A stretch of 64,000 nt of DNA, from NCBI RefSeq assembly GCF_031844705.1, contig NZ_CP134609.1, positions 6,262,001 to 6,326,000 of the forward strand. Reading direction: 5' to 3'. Below the pieces are notes generated by a model that saw only the letters and a program-made list of their open reading frames with translations, was not told the DNA's origin and searched no databases. Numbering within the stretch: position 1 is the first letter of the stretch; the number at the start of each line of letters is the position of its first letter. This stretch comes from Streptomyces sp. ITFR-16. GTDB taxonomy: Bacteria; Actinomycetota; Actinomycetes; Streptomycetales; Streptomycetaceae. Shown one piece after another: positions 9,350 through 16,904 of the stretch. Position numbers and translations under genes: made by a program.

Positions 9350-10066
9350 ATGAGCGTGGAACTGGTGTCCCGGCCCGATGTCACCCGCACGGACGCGGGT
9401 GTCGTCAAGGCCAGTACCTGGGACGTCGGCACACCGGAACGGCAGCGGCAGGCCGTCGAGGCCATCCGCAAGGCATGGGAGAGCCGGGAGTGGCCGCAGC
9501 CCGGGCCGCTCTCCTGCACCGTCCATACGGGGGAGGACGGCCGGACGCTCTTCCACTACTCGCAGTGGGCGGACGAGGAGACCTTCCAGGCCTACGTCCG
9601 CTCCGCCCGGGACGAGCGGAACGCCGAGATCGACGCGGCCGTGCCGGGCATCGAACGGATCGCCCTGCACACCTACGAGCTGTACCGCTTCGGCACCCCC
9701 GGCGGGCCGGACGCGGTCGCGCCGGGGTGCGTCGTCATCGTCGACGTGGAGTTCGAGGGGCCGGACCCGGCCCGGCAACGCGACTGGGTGGACACGGTGT
9801 TCGAGGCGCTCGGCACGGACCCGGCCCCCGCGCCCGGCGGGCTCGCCGGGTACTTCCACGTGAGCACCGACGGAACCCGTGTGCTCAATTACGCGGAATG
9901 GGTGAGCGCACAGGCGCACATCGACGCACTCGCCGCTCCCGGCAACGGCGTCGGCTCGCGGACACCGCAGTGGGAGCGGGTGCAGACCTACCCCGGCGTG
10001 ACCGGCGGCGGAGTGCACCGCTACACCCCCGCGCTGAGCCTGCGGCCGGGGGCGCCGCGACCGTGA
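9350..10066 (+). CDS. Tandem antibiotic biosynthesis monooxygenase (ABM) domain protein
   Basis: 238 residues. Two ferredoxin-like ABM domains are visible: the first around residues 15-105 (FHYSQWADEETFQAYVRS), the second around 125-215 (LNYAEWVSAQAHIDALAA). These small domains catalyse cofactor-free oxygenation or act as oligomerisation modules, and the substrate is unknown. The ATG at 9350 is preferred over upstream starts because GAGGGGAG sits six to eight bases before it. The 136-bp gap to the divergent femX-like gene should hold both promoters; no clear operator was seen. Confidence 0.75.
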   Translation: MSVELVSRPDVTRTDAGVVKASTWDVGTPERQRQAVEAIRKAWESREWPQPGPLSCTVHTGEDGRTLFHYSQWADEETFQAYVRSARDERNAEIDAAVPGIERIALHTYELYRFGTPGGPDAVAPGCVVIVDVEFEGPDPARQRDWVDTVFEALGTDPAPAPGGLAGYFHVSTDGTRVLNYAEWVSAQAHIDALAAPGNGVGSRTPQWERVQTYPGVTGGGVHRYTPALSLRPGAPRP

Positions 10067-10244
10067 CCGGGGGGACGGACCGGCCGGCCGCCGGGGCCCC
10101 TGGGGCGTGCTCCGGCGGCCTTGCCCGGGTTCCGGGCGGCACGCGGCGAAATGCGTCTACGCTTGAGCCGCCTGACCCCGTACCCGCCCGGTGTCACCGC
10201 CCCGGCGAGCCGTACGCCCCGCACGTCCCGAGGAGACCCCCCTG

Positions 10245-11747
10245 ATGTCCGCAGAGCGCCCCACCCTGCCGCCGGTCCGGCTGCACACCGAGGCCGAGCT
10301 GGCACGGGACGCGCTTGCCGCGCCGCTGCTCGCCCGCGCCGTACGGCTCGCCCGCTGGGCCGGGCCGGACACCCGGGTCGGCGCCGGCGGCGAGCTCGTC
10401 GACGCCCAGCTGCCAGCAGCCGCCGAGCACCTCGGCCTCACCCCGGACGAGGACGGCGCGGCGGAGGCCAGCGAGGCCTGGCGGCTCGCCGTCGACACCG
10501 GGCTCGTCGAGGTCGAGGACCCGGCCGCGGAGGCCCTGTCCCCGGAGGAGGACGGCTTCGGCGAGGACGACGAGGAGTTCGGCGCGGACGCGGAGGGCAC
10601 CGTCACCGCGGGCGAGAACCTCGCGCTGCTGACCGGCGGTTCGCCCAGCGACGTCCTGGCGATCTGGCTGGACGGCCTGGAGGCCGCCCACGCCGACGCC
10701 ACCGCCCCCGTCTTCGACGACTTCGCCGACCTCGTCGGCGAGGACGGCTCGGTCGACTTCGACGCCCTGGACTGGGACCCGGAGACCGAGGCCGAATTCC
10801 TCGACGGCGTGCTCGGCAACCTCTATCTGCTGACCGTCGGCGACGGCGCGGACGGTGCGCCCGTCCCGCTGCCCGCGCTCGCCGCGTCGATGATCGTGCC
10901 CGACGACATGGGCGAGCCCACCGACGACATCCTGGAGCAGGTCTCGGACGCGATGATGCGCCTCGACGACCAGTTCCGGGTCCTCGAACCCATCGGCATC
11001 GTCGAATACCGGCCGGTGGACGAGGCGTTGCTCGTCGAGGAGGGCGAGGAGACCGCCCCGCCCGCCGACGACGAGGACGTCACCCGGTACGGCATGGTGA
11101 AGCTGACGCCCCTCGGCCTCTACGGCATCCGGGCCCGGATGCTGGAGGCCGGCGTGGACGCCCCGGCCATCGGCGACCTCGCGGACAAGGGCGCCGACGC
11201 GCTCCTCGGCGGCATCGCCTACTACCCCGAGGCCGCGGCCCGCAGCGAGATCGGGCTGTGGCTCACCAAGCGCGGCGGCGACGGGGCCGCCGCCGAACTC
11301 CTGGACGCCGCACGCGGTGCGGACCCCCAGGCACCGCTGCGCCGGCTGCACTGCCAGCAGGCGCTCGCCCTGGTCGGCGCGGAGGCCGAACCCGCCGTGC
11401 GCGCGGTGCTCGGCGATCCCGAACTCGGCGGCCTGGCCCGGGTCTGGCTCGCCGAACGCGGCGCGGCCGACGTGCCCCCGCCCTCCGAAGCGATGATCTT
11501 CTGGCTCGCCGTCGACACCATCTCGGCCCAGCTGGAGGCGGACGGCGACCTGGACGAGCTCCAGGAGCTGGTCGAGGGGCTGTCCGGTCAGCACAGCGGC
11601 TTCTTCGAGGAGGCCTGGCGGGTGGACCACCCGGCGACGGCGGACGTCCTGGAGGCCATGGGGCGGCTGCACAGCGACAAGAAGCAGGCGAAGGAGGCCC
11701 GCAAGGCCGCCTTCAAGGCCCGCTCGCGCGGCGGTTCGGACAGCTAG
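10245..11747 (+). CDS. Conserved acidic protein of unknown function
   Basis: 500 residues, strongly acidic (runs such as EDGFGEDDEEFGADAEG), without signal peptide or membrane helix, so probably cytoplasmic. The C-terminal part (about 330-430) reads like short helical HEAT-like repeats (ARSEIGLWLTKRGGDGAAAELLDAA, QALALVGAEAEPAVRAVLGD). The extreme C-terminus is basic (KKQAKEARKAAFKARSRGG). The start has GAGGAG ten bases upstream. Similar large acidic proteins occur across Streptomyces without a known role. No function is proposed. Confidence 0.75.
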   Translation: MSAERPTLPPVRLHTEAELARDALAAPLLARAVRLARWAGPDTRVGAGGELVDAQLPAAAEHLGLTPDEDGAAEASEAWRLAVDTGLVEVEDPAAEALSPEEDGFGEDDEEFGADAEGTVTAGENLALLTGGSPSDVLAIWLDGLEAAHADATAPVFDDFADLVGEDGSVDFDALDWDPETEAEFLDGVLGNLYLLTVGDGADGAPVPLPALAASMIVPDDMGEPTDDILEQVSDAMMRLDDQFRVLEPIGIVEYRPVDEALLVEEGEETAPPADDEDVTRYGMVKLTPLGLYGIRARMLEAGVDAPAIGDLADKGADALLGGIAYYPEAAARSEIGLWLTKRGGDGAAAELLDAARGADPQAPLRRLHCQQALALVGAEAEPAVRAVLGDPELGGLARVWLAERGAADVPPPSEAMIFWLAVDTISAQLEADGDLDELQELVEGLSGQHSGFFEEAWRVDHPATADVLEAMGRLHSDKKQAKEARKAAFKARSRGGSDS

Positions 11748-11763
11748 CGCCGCAGGGGCGGCG
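11748..11763 (+). terminator. Short hairpin after the acidic protein gene
   Basis: CGCCGC-AGGG-GCGGCG immediately after the stop codon forms a six-pair GC stem. It is short, and termination is only possible. Confidence 0.35.
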
Positions 11764-11909
11764 CGGGACGGCGGCGCGGAGGGAAGGCGCGGGGCGGGGG
11801 ATCTTCACAGAAGGCTCCGCCCCGAAGTCGCCTCGGGTTCAACTGCTGTTGGGGCAGGAACGGGACGGTGGGCCGGTCAACAGCCGCCCCGCTGCACCAG
11901 GAGTACCCG

Positions 11910-13382
11910 ATGGCCTTCACGCGCAGGGAATTCAGCAGACAGTCCGCCCTCACCGGTGCCGGCATCGCCCTCACCGGAACCGTCGCCGCGCTGGCCACCG
12001 CGCCCGGCGCCCTCGCCGCCGGAGACCACGGCCACGACGACCACGGCCACGACGGACACGGGCACGGACACGGACACGGACACAGCCACGAGCCCGGCTA
12101 CGGGCCGCTGCGTCCCGACCCGAAGGGCATTCTCGCGCTGCCCGCCGGATTCTCGTACAAGGTCATCACCCACAGCGGTGTCACCAGGCTGGAGTCCGGC
12201 GAGTACACCCCCTCCAACCACGACGGCACGGCCGCCTTCGAGGGCGCGCGCGGCGTGACGCTGCTGGTCAACAACCACGAGCTGAGCGGCACCCGCGCCG
12301 ACTGGGAGCACCCGGTCCCGCTCACCGACGGCCTCGTCTACGACCCGGTCGCGGCCGGCGGCTGCACCGTCGTGGAGACCCGCCGCGACGGCCGCACCGC
12401 CGAGTGGGTCGGCATCGCGGGCACCTCCACCAACTGCGCCGGCGGCGCCACCCCCTGGGGCACCTGGATCACCTGCGAGGAGACCGAGGACAGGGCCGGC
12501 AAGAACGGGCTGCTCAAGGACCACGGCTACGCCTTCGAGGTCGACCCGTACGACCGGCGCGCCAACCGTGCCCCGCGCCCCGTCAAGGCGTTCGGCCGGT
12601 ACGCGCACGAGGCGGTCGTCATCGACCCCCAGCAGGGGCACGCCTACCTCACCGAGGACGCGGCCGGTCCCAACGGGCTGCTCTACCGCTGGGTGCCGCC
12701 GCGCGGCTTCCGGCACGGCCGGGGCAAGCTGCGCACGCTCGCCGACGACGCCGGGGTCCTCCAGGCCACCAAGTGCTTCGACAAGAGCGGAAAGTTCGTC
12801 GACGACCTCTCCCGCGCCACGAAGATCGGCACGGTGTACGGCGTGGACTGGGTCGACGTGCCCGACCGCGACGCGAGGACCGTCTCGGTGCGCAAGCAGT
12901 TCGGCGACAAGGAGGTCACCCGCGCCCGCAAGCTGGAGGGCATGTGGTGGGGCGACGGCGGCGCCTACATCGTCTCCTCGTACGCCCGTGACGAGAGCCC
13001 CGTGCAACACGACGGCCAGGTGTGGTTCTACGACCCGAAGCGCCGCACGCTGACGCTGAAGGTGCTCCTCGGGGTCAACGCCGACCCCTCGAAGGACGGC
13101 GCGTTCGACGGCCCGGACAACATCACCGTCTCGCCGTACGGCGGTCTGGTGATCGCCGAGGACGGCGAGGGCGTCCAGCACCTCTTCGGGGCGACCGAGA
13201 GCGGCCGTACGTACCCGATCGCGCGCAACGACCTGAACGCGGGCACCGAGGAGGAGCCGGAGTACAGCGAGTTCACCGGCGTCACGTTCTCGCCCGACGG
13301 GAAGACCCTGTACGCCAACATCCAGACGCCGGGGATCATGGTGGCCATCACCGGCCCGTGGAAGCGCCAGCCGCGCGGGTGA
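11910..13382 (+). CDS. PhoX-like alkaline phosphatase (DUF839), Tat-exported, with His-rich segment
   Basis: 490 residues. A twin-arginine motif (TRREFSRQ, residues 4-11) and hydrophobic stretch to about residue 37 predict Tat export. Residues 40-60 hold ten histidines alternating with Gly/Asp, a probable metal-binding segment. The rest matches PhoX/DUF839 proteins: VNNHELSG, GTSTNCAGGATPWGTWITCEE, YGRYAHE-like FGRYAHEAVV, EGMWWGDGG and PDNITVSPYGGLVIAEDG. PhoX enzymes use calcium and iron to release phosphate from esters outside the cell. ATG has AGGAG upstream; a strong hairpin follows the stop. No convincing PHO box was found in the 162-bp gap upstream. Confidence 0.85.
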   Translation: MAFTRREFSRQSALTGAGIALTGTVAALATAPGALAAGDHGHDDHGHDGHGHGHGHGHSHEPGYGPLRPDPKGILALPAGFSYKVITHSGVTRLESGEYTPSNHDGTAAFEGARGVTLLVNNHELSGTRADWEHPVPLTDGLVYDPVAAGGCTVVETRRDGRTAEWVGIAGTSTNCAGGATPWGTWITCEETEDRAGKNGLLKDHGYAFEVDPYDRRANRAPRPVKAFGRYAHEAVVIDPQQGHAYLTEDAAGPNGLLYRWVPPRGFRHGRGKLRTLADDAGVLQATKCFDKSGKFVDDLSRATKIGTVYGVDWVDVPDRDARTVSVRKQFGDKEVTRARKLEGMWWGDGGAYIVSSYARDESPVQHDGQVWFYDPKRRTLTLKVLLGVNADPSKDGAFDGPDNITVSPYGGLVIAEDGEGVQHLFGATESGRTYPIARNDLNAGTEEEPEYSEFTGVTFSPDGKTLYANIQTPGIMVAITGPWKRQPRG

Positions 13383-13396
13383 CAGTAAGGCCTTTC

Positions 13397-13423
13397 GGCC
13401 CGGAGCGCCAAGGGCTCCGGGCC
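13397..13423 (+). terminator. Rho-independent-type hairpin after the PhoX-like gene
   Basis: GGCCCGGAGC at 13397-13406 pairs perfectly with GCTCCGGGCC at 13414-13423 around a seven-base loop, 14 bases after the stop. Confidence 0.8.
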
Positions 13424-13522
13424 GTGTGGTGCCGGAATCGCTGATTACGAATCCGGCATCAGTGGGGCCCCAGGAGTGGTCGGGCATGGCGTCGGGCGTT
13501 TCCAGGGCGCATACTCAAGGTA

Positions 13523-13753
13523 ATGAAACAGTCAGCCGGATCCCGGCGTCACCTGCCTTCCAGTCCCTTCAACCGCCCGGCCCAGGCGGCCCCACCGGTC
13601 GAATTGTTCGATGTGGGCGACAGGGTGTCGCACGACCAGTTCGGACTCGGCCGAGTCCTCGCTGTCGAGGGCGACAACGACGCAGTGCTCATCGACTTCT
13701 CGGGGCGACAGGGGAGGATCCTGAGCCCGTACTCCAAGCTGACCAAGCTCTGA
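13523..13753 (+). CDS. Small protein with stand-alone Tudor-like domain resembling the PcrA/UvrD C-terminus
   Basis: 76 residues. Residues 28-76 (ELFDVGDRVSHDQFGLGRVL, then VEGDNDAVLIDFSGRQGRIL and LSPYSKLTKL) follow the pattern of the C-terminal Tudor-like domain of PcrA/UvrD helicases. That domain contacts RNA polymerase; CarD and Mfd RNAP-interaction modules have a similar fold. There is no helicase here, only a basic N-terminal tail of 27 residues. The start has AAGG before the ATG, and a strong hairpin follows the gene at 13801. An RNA polymerase-binding role is an inference from motif similarity. Confidence 0.75.
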   Translation: MKQSAGSRRHLPSSPFNRPAQAAPPVELFDVGDRVSHDQFGLGRVLAVEGDNDAVLIDFSGRQGRILSPYSKLTKL

Positions 13754-13800
13754 GAGAAGCGACGAGCACGCGCCGCGTCCGCCGTTTCTCCGCCTACGGC

Positions 13801-13838
13801 CTTCAGGGGCACCCGCTACCAGCCGGGTGCCCCTGAAG
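13801..13838. terminator. Perfect 15-bp stem hairpin between convergent genes
   Basis: The arms 13801-13815 and 13824-13838 are exactly complementary around an eight-base loop. The hairpin lies between the stops of the Tudor-like gene (+) and the TerD gene (-), so it can end both transcripts. Confidence 0.85.
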
Positions 13839-13860
13839 CCGTTGTACGGCGGGGCGGGCG

Positions 13861-15069
13861 CTACAGCGACTGGGCGGCGGGCTTGACCATGCCCCGGACG
13901 GTGCGGGACTTCACGAACTCGCCCATCGCGGTCATCTCCCACTCGCCGGAGAACTGCTTGATCAGCTTGGCCATCATCACGCCGGTCTGCGGTTCGGCGC
14001 CGGTGAGGTCGAAGCGGACCAGCTCCTCGTCGGTGGTCGCGTCGATCAGCCGGCAGTAGGCCTTGGAGACCTCGGTGAACTTCTGTCCGGTGAACGAGTT
14101 GACCGTGAACACCAGGCCGGTCGCCTCCGGGGGGATGCGGCCCAGATCGACGACGATCACCTCGTCGTCGCCGGCGCCCTCGCCCGTGAGGTTGTCGCCG
14201 GAGTGCTTGATCGCGCCGTTCAGGATGGAGAGCTTGCCGAAGTAGCAGCTGTCCAGGTGGTTGCGGCCGGCCCCGTAGGCGATCACCGAGGCGTCGAGGT
14301 CGATGTCCTTGCCGCGGAACGCGGGCTCCCAGCCGAGGCCCATCTTGACCTGGGAGAGCAGCGGCCGGCCGCCCTTGACCAGCGACACCGTCTGGTTCTT
14401 CTGCAGGCTCACCCGGCCCTTGTCGAGGTTGATCCGGCCCGAGGCGGCAGCGGCCGGGGGCGCTGCGGGCGGTGCAGGCGGCGCGGCGGGGGCCGGGGGC
14501 GCGGAGACCCGGGGGTCCGGAGCGGCGGCGGGCGCCGGGGGAGCGGCCGCGATGGGCGCGGCGGCGGGCTCCTCGACCGAGACGCCGAAGTCCGTGGCGA
14601 TGCCCGCCAGCCCGTTGGCATAGCCCTGGCCGACCGCGCGGACCTTCCACGCGCCGCCCCGCAGATAGACCTCCATGACGACGAGCGCGGTCTCCGCGCC
14701 CAGCCGGGGCGGGGTGAAGGTGGCTAGCACGCTGCCGTCGTCCGCGTTGCGCACGGTGGCGGTGGGCTCGACGCCCTGGAAGGTCTGACCGGCTCCGTCC
14801 GGGCTCGCCGTGACGACGATCTTCTCGATGCCGGCCGGCACCGCCGAGGTGTCCACGACGATGGCGTCCGGTGCGGTCCCGCCGCCCGAGCGGTAGGTCA
14901 CACCGGGGCCGGTGGGCTGGTTGTAGAAGATGAAGTCGTCGTCCGAGCGCACCTTGCCGTCGGCGGCGAGCAGCAGGCCCGAGACGTCGAGCCGCACGGG
15001 GGCGGCGACGTCCACCGCCACGCGGGCGGCGGAGAGAGGGATGTTCGAGCCGGGTGTCATAGCGGTCAT
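13861..15069 (-). CDS. Two-domain TerD family protein
   Basis: 402 residues with two TerD/TerZ-like domains joined by an Ala/Pro-rich linker (about residues 172-215). Each domain shows the acidic calcium-binding pattern. In the first it appears in DVSGLLLAADGKVRSDDDFIFYNQ; in the second in KGKDIDLDASVIAYG-like DIDLDASVIAYG and TGEGAGDDEVIVVDL. TerD proteins belong to the stress-linked ter systems (tellurite, phage and colicin resistance) and bind calcium, but no tellurite reductase or other ter gene is adjacent. ATG at 15067-15069 or 15058-15060 are both possible. Confidence 0.85.
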   Translation of the reverse strand: MTAMTPGSNIPLSAARVAVDVAAPVRLDVSGLLLAADGKVRSDDDFIFYNQPTGPGVTYRSGGGTAPDAIVVDTSAVPAGIEKIVVTASPDGAGQTFQGVEPTATVRNADDGSVLATFTPPRLGAETALVVMEVYLRGGAWKVRAVGQGYANGLAGIATDFGVSVEEPAAAPIAAAPPAPAAAPDPRVSAPPAPAAPPAPPAAPPAAAASGRINLDKGRVSLQKNQTVSLVKGGRPLLSQVKMGLGWEPAFRGKDIDLDASVIAYGAGRNHLDSCYFGKLSILNGAIKHSGDNLTGEGAGDDEVIVVDLGRIPPEATGLVFTVNSFTGQKFTEVSKAYCRLIDATTDEELVRFDLTGAEPQTGVMMAKLIKQFSGEWEMTAMGEFVKSRTVRGMVKPAAQSL

Positions 15070-15170
15070 GCTCGGGGTAACGAACGACCCGGCTTTGCCG
15101 TTCCCTTACCTTTGCGCGGCTTCCCCCGACCGGCGGACGGCATCGTTCCGTCCGGCCATGTCCCCTGATG

Positions 15171-15401
15171 TCATCGGTTTCTGGGGTGGTTGCGCGCGGC
15201 CCGCTCGTTGCCGTGCTTGTACGCCCCGGTCCAGCGGGCCATCACCAGCTGGGCGTCCCCCGACTCCACCTCGGCCAGGAACTTCTCCGCCCGGCCGCCG
15301 CGCAGGGTGCCGGCGGGGCGGCCGTGGTGGGTGATGCCGACGCTCGCGTCGCCGTGCCGCTCGTACCGGAATCCGGAAGGTCTCGCCATACCGGGCATCA
15401 T
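15171..15401 (-). CDS. Small conserved protein of unknown function
   Basis: 76 residues, with MARPSGF as an alternative start at 15389. It is polar and basic at the end (WTGAYKHGNERAARNHPRNR) with a predicted amphipathic helix at EKFLAEVESGDAQLVMARW. No domain is recognised. It lies 42 bp after udh on the same strand and may be read through from it. Coding evidence is the third-position GC pattern and lack of competing frames. Confidence 0.5.
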   Translation of the reverse strand: MMPGMARPSGFRYERHGDASVGITHHGRPAGTLRGGRAEKFLAEVESGDAQLVMARWTGAYKHGNERAARNHPRNR

Positions 15402-15443
15402 GCCGGACCCGGCCCGGCGCGGGCGCGGGGTTTTCGCCTCGCG

Positions 15444-16253
15444 TCAGTGCGGCCAGATCGGGGGGTCGGTGCAGAAGTGGCCGCCGAGGTGGGCGTGGTC
15501 CGGGTTGTCCGGATCGAGCTCGCCCTGCTCGGCGACGAGCTTCGCCGCGTACGGCTCCGAGTCGTCCTGCGGCGCGTAGCCGAGCGCGCGGGCGGACGTC
15601 AGGTCCCACCACAGCCGGGTGTTGTCGGAGGAGCCGTGGACGACGGTGTGCCCCACGTTCTCGGCGGTCAGCGCCGCGTCGAAGAGACGGGCGCCGTCGG
15701 CGGGGCTCATCCAGACGGAGAGCATCCGTACGGAGGTCGGCTCCGGGAAGCAGGAGCCGATGCGCACCGAGACGGTCTCCAGGCCGTGCCGGTCCCAGTA
15801 CAGCTGGGCGAGGTCCTCGCCGAAGGACTTGGAGAGGCCGTAGAAGGTGTCCGGGCGGCGCGGGGTGTCGATGGGGATCAGCGGGTCGCCGGGCAGGGGG
15901 CGGGGGGTGAAGCCGACGGCGTGGTTGGAGGAGGCGAAGACGATCCGGCGCACGCCTTCCGCGAGCGCGGCCTCGTAGAGGTTGTAGGTGCCTTCGATGT
16001 TGGCCCGGAGGATCTTGTCGAAGGAGGCTTCCAGCGAGATGCCCGCGAGGTGGATGATCGCGTCGACGCCCCGTACGGCCTCGCGCAGGGCCTCCTTGTC
16101 GCCGAGGTCGGCGGTGATCGCGTCCGGCTCGCCCTCGACGGGGACCATGTCGAACAGGCGGAGCGTGTAGCCGTGGGCGGGCAGCAGTCCGCGCATCAGG
16201 GTGCCGAGGCCGCCGGCGGCGCCGGTGAGCAGGACGGTGCGGGGGGCGGGCAT
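15444..16253 (-). CDS. udh: Uronate dehydrogenase (NAD-dependent, SDR/epimerase fold)
   Basis: 269 residues. The Rossmann motif TGAAGGLG is at residues 10-17, and the catalytic YGLSK (Tyr-x3-Lys) follows RRPDTF. The segments IVFASSNHAVGF, RIGSCFPEP and RMLSVWMS are the specific marks of uronate dehydrogenases such as the Agrobacterium enzyme. It oxidises D-galacturonate/D-glucuronate to the aldarolactone. ATG at 16251-16253 has GAGGAGA upstream. It is divergent from kdgD across a 650-bp region holding two operator-like sites and a large palindrome, so the two genes likely serve one uronate pathway. Confidence 0.87.
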   Translation of the reverse strand: MPAPRTVLLTGAAGGLGTLMRGLLPAHGYTLRLFDMVPVEGEPDAITADLGDKEALREAVRGVDAIIHLAGISLEASFDKILRANIEGTYNLYEAALAEGVRRIVFASSNHAVGFTPRPLPGDPLIPIDTPRRPDTFYGLSKSFGEDLAQLYWDRHGLETVSVRIGSCFPEPTSVRMLSVWMSPADGARLFDAALTAENVGHTVVHGSSDNTRLWWDLTSARALGYAPQDDSEPYAAKLVAEQGELDPDNPDHAHLGGHFCTDPPIWPH

Positions 16254-16287
16254 ACGGGGGTCTCCTCGTGCCGGGTCCTTGGCTGGG

Positions 16288-16303
16288 GTTCACATGCGTG
16301 GAC
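16288..16303. promoter_or_regulatory. Operator-like motif upstream of udh
   Basis: GTTCACATGCGTGGAC, 35 bp before the udh start. It shares the GTTCA-N6-TGGAC frame with the site before kdgD (16845-16860) and is close to the palindrome before the semialdehyde dehydrogenase gene (31371-31386). Confidence 0.5.
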
Positions 16304-16360
16304 AAGTTATGGAGCGGGGTGGGGGTGCGTCAAGGGTTCCCCGGTCCGGGGCGGAGGGTG

Positions 16361-16777
16361 CCGTCCTCAATCGCCGGACGGGCTTGGTGGTGCGGGTTGC
16401 CCGTGGGGGCGCTCTGTCCGGTGGGTGGGGGTGGGGTCCCTCCGGGGAGACTCCTCGGAAATGGCGTGTTCACCCGGGTCCGCGAGGGACCCGGGTCGTA
16501 CGCCATTTCCTGCGGGGACTCCCCTGCGCGCCCCCACCCGGCATCATTCGCGCCCGAACGCCGGTTGTCCGACTGCCGCAGACGCACGACGGCCGGTCCG
16601 GGGCCGTGCAGGGGAGTCCCCGCAGGACGACGAACATGTTCCCGAGTGCCAGTGCGTCGTCGCCGCACGTTCGTCGTCCGAGGAGTCTCCCCGGAGGGGC
16701 ACCGGACCCCCACCCGGACAGAGTGCGCACCCTGCGGGACACCCGCACCACCAAGCCCGTCCGGCGATTGAGGACGG
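16361..16777. repeat. 417-bp nested inverted repeat with cloverleaf geometry
   Basis: The outer arms 16361-16396 and 16742-16777 are a perfect 36-bp inverted repeat. They continue inward imperfectly to a perfect 19-bp pair, 16441-16459 with 16677-16695. Inside are three side hairpins lying end to end: 16458-16467/16500-16509 with an inner GC stem 16473-16481/16487-16495; 16510-16527/16608-16625 (18 bp, perfect); and 16625-16635/16669-16679 (11 bp, perfect). The result is a four-way junction with almost no unpaired bases. Reading frames on both strands here are by-products of the palindrome. The outer arm carries the CCTCAATCGCCGGA-type sequence dispersed in Streptomyces genomes, seen again near 63000. 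Confidence 0.85.
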
Positions 16778-16844
16778 AACCGCCCGCCCGGAGCACCCGC
16801 ACCCGCCTTGACCCGTGCCAAGCCACTGGCTTAGCGTGAGTCTT

Positions 16845-16860
16845 GTTCATAAATATGGAC
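16845..16860. promoter_or_regulatory. Operator-like motif upstream of kdgD
   Basis: GTTCATAAATATGGAC is an imperfect palindrome 44 bp before the kdgD start, in a local AT-rich patch. It has the same half-sites as the udh-side motif at 16288-16303. Confidence 0.5.
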
Positions 16861-16904
16861 GCCGATCAGAATTGTGCACGCCTGAACCTGCTCAGGGAGC
16901 GCCC

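Noticed and set aside
11748-11909. PHO box before the PhoX-like gene
   Set aside because: A GGTTCAACTG stretch is present, but the two or more GTTCACC-type direct repeats needed for PhoP binding are not.
16268-16839. Long open frames on both strands upstream of kdgD
   Set aside because: They are explained by the palindrome: the frames mirror each other, have low-complexity Arg/Pro/Gly content and lack ribosome-binding sites.
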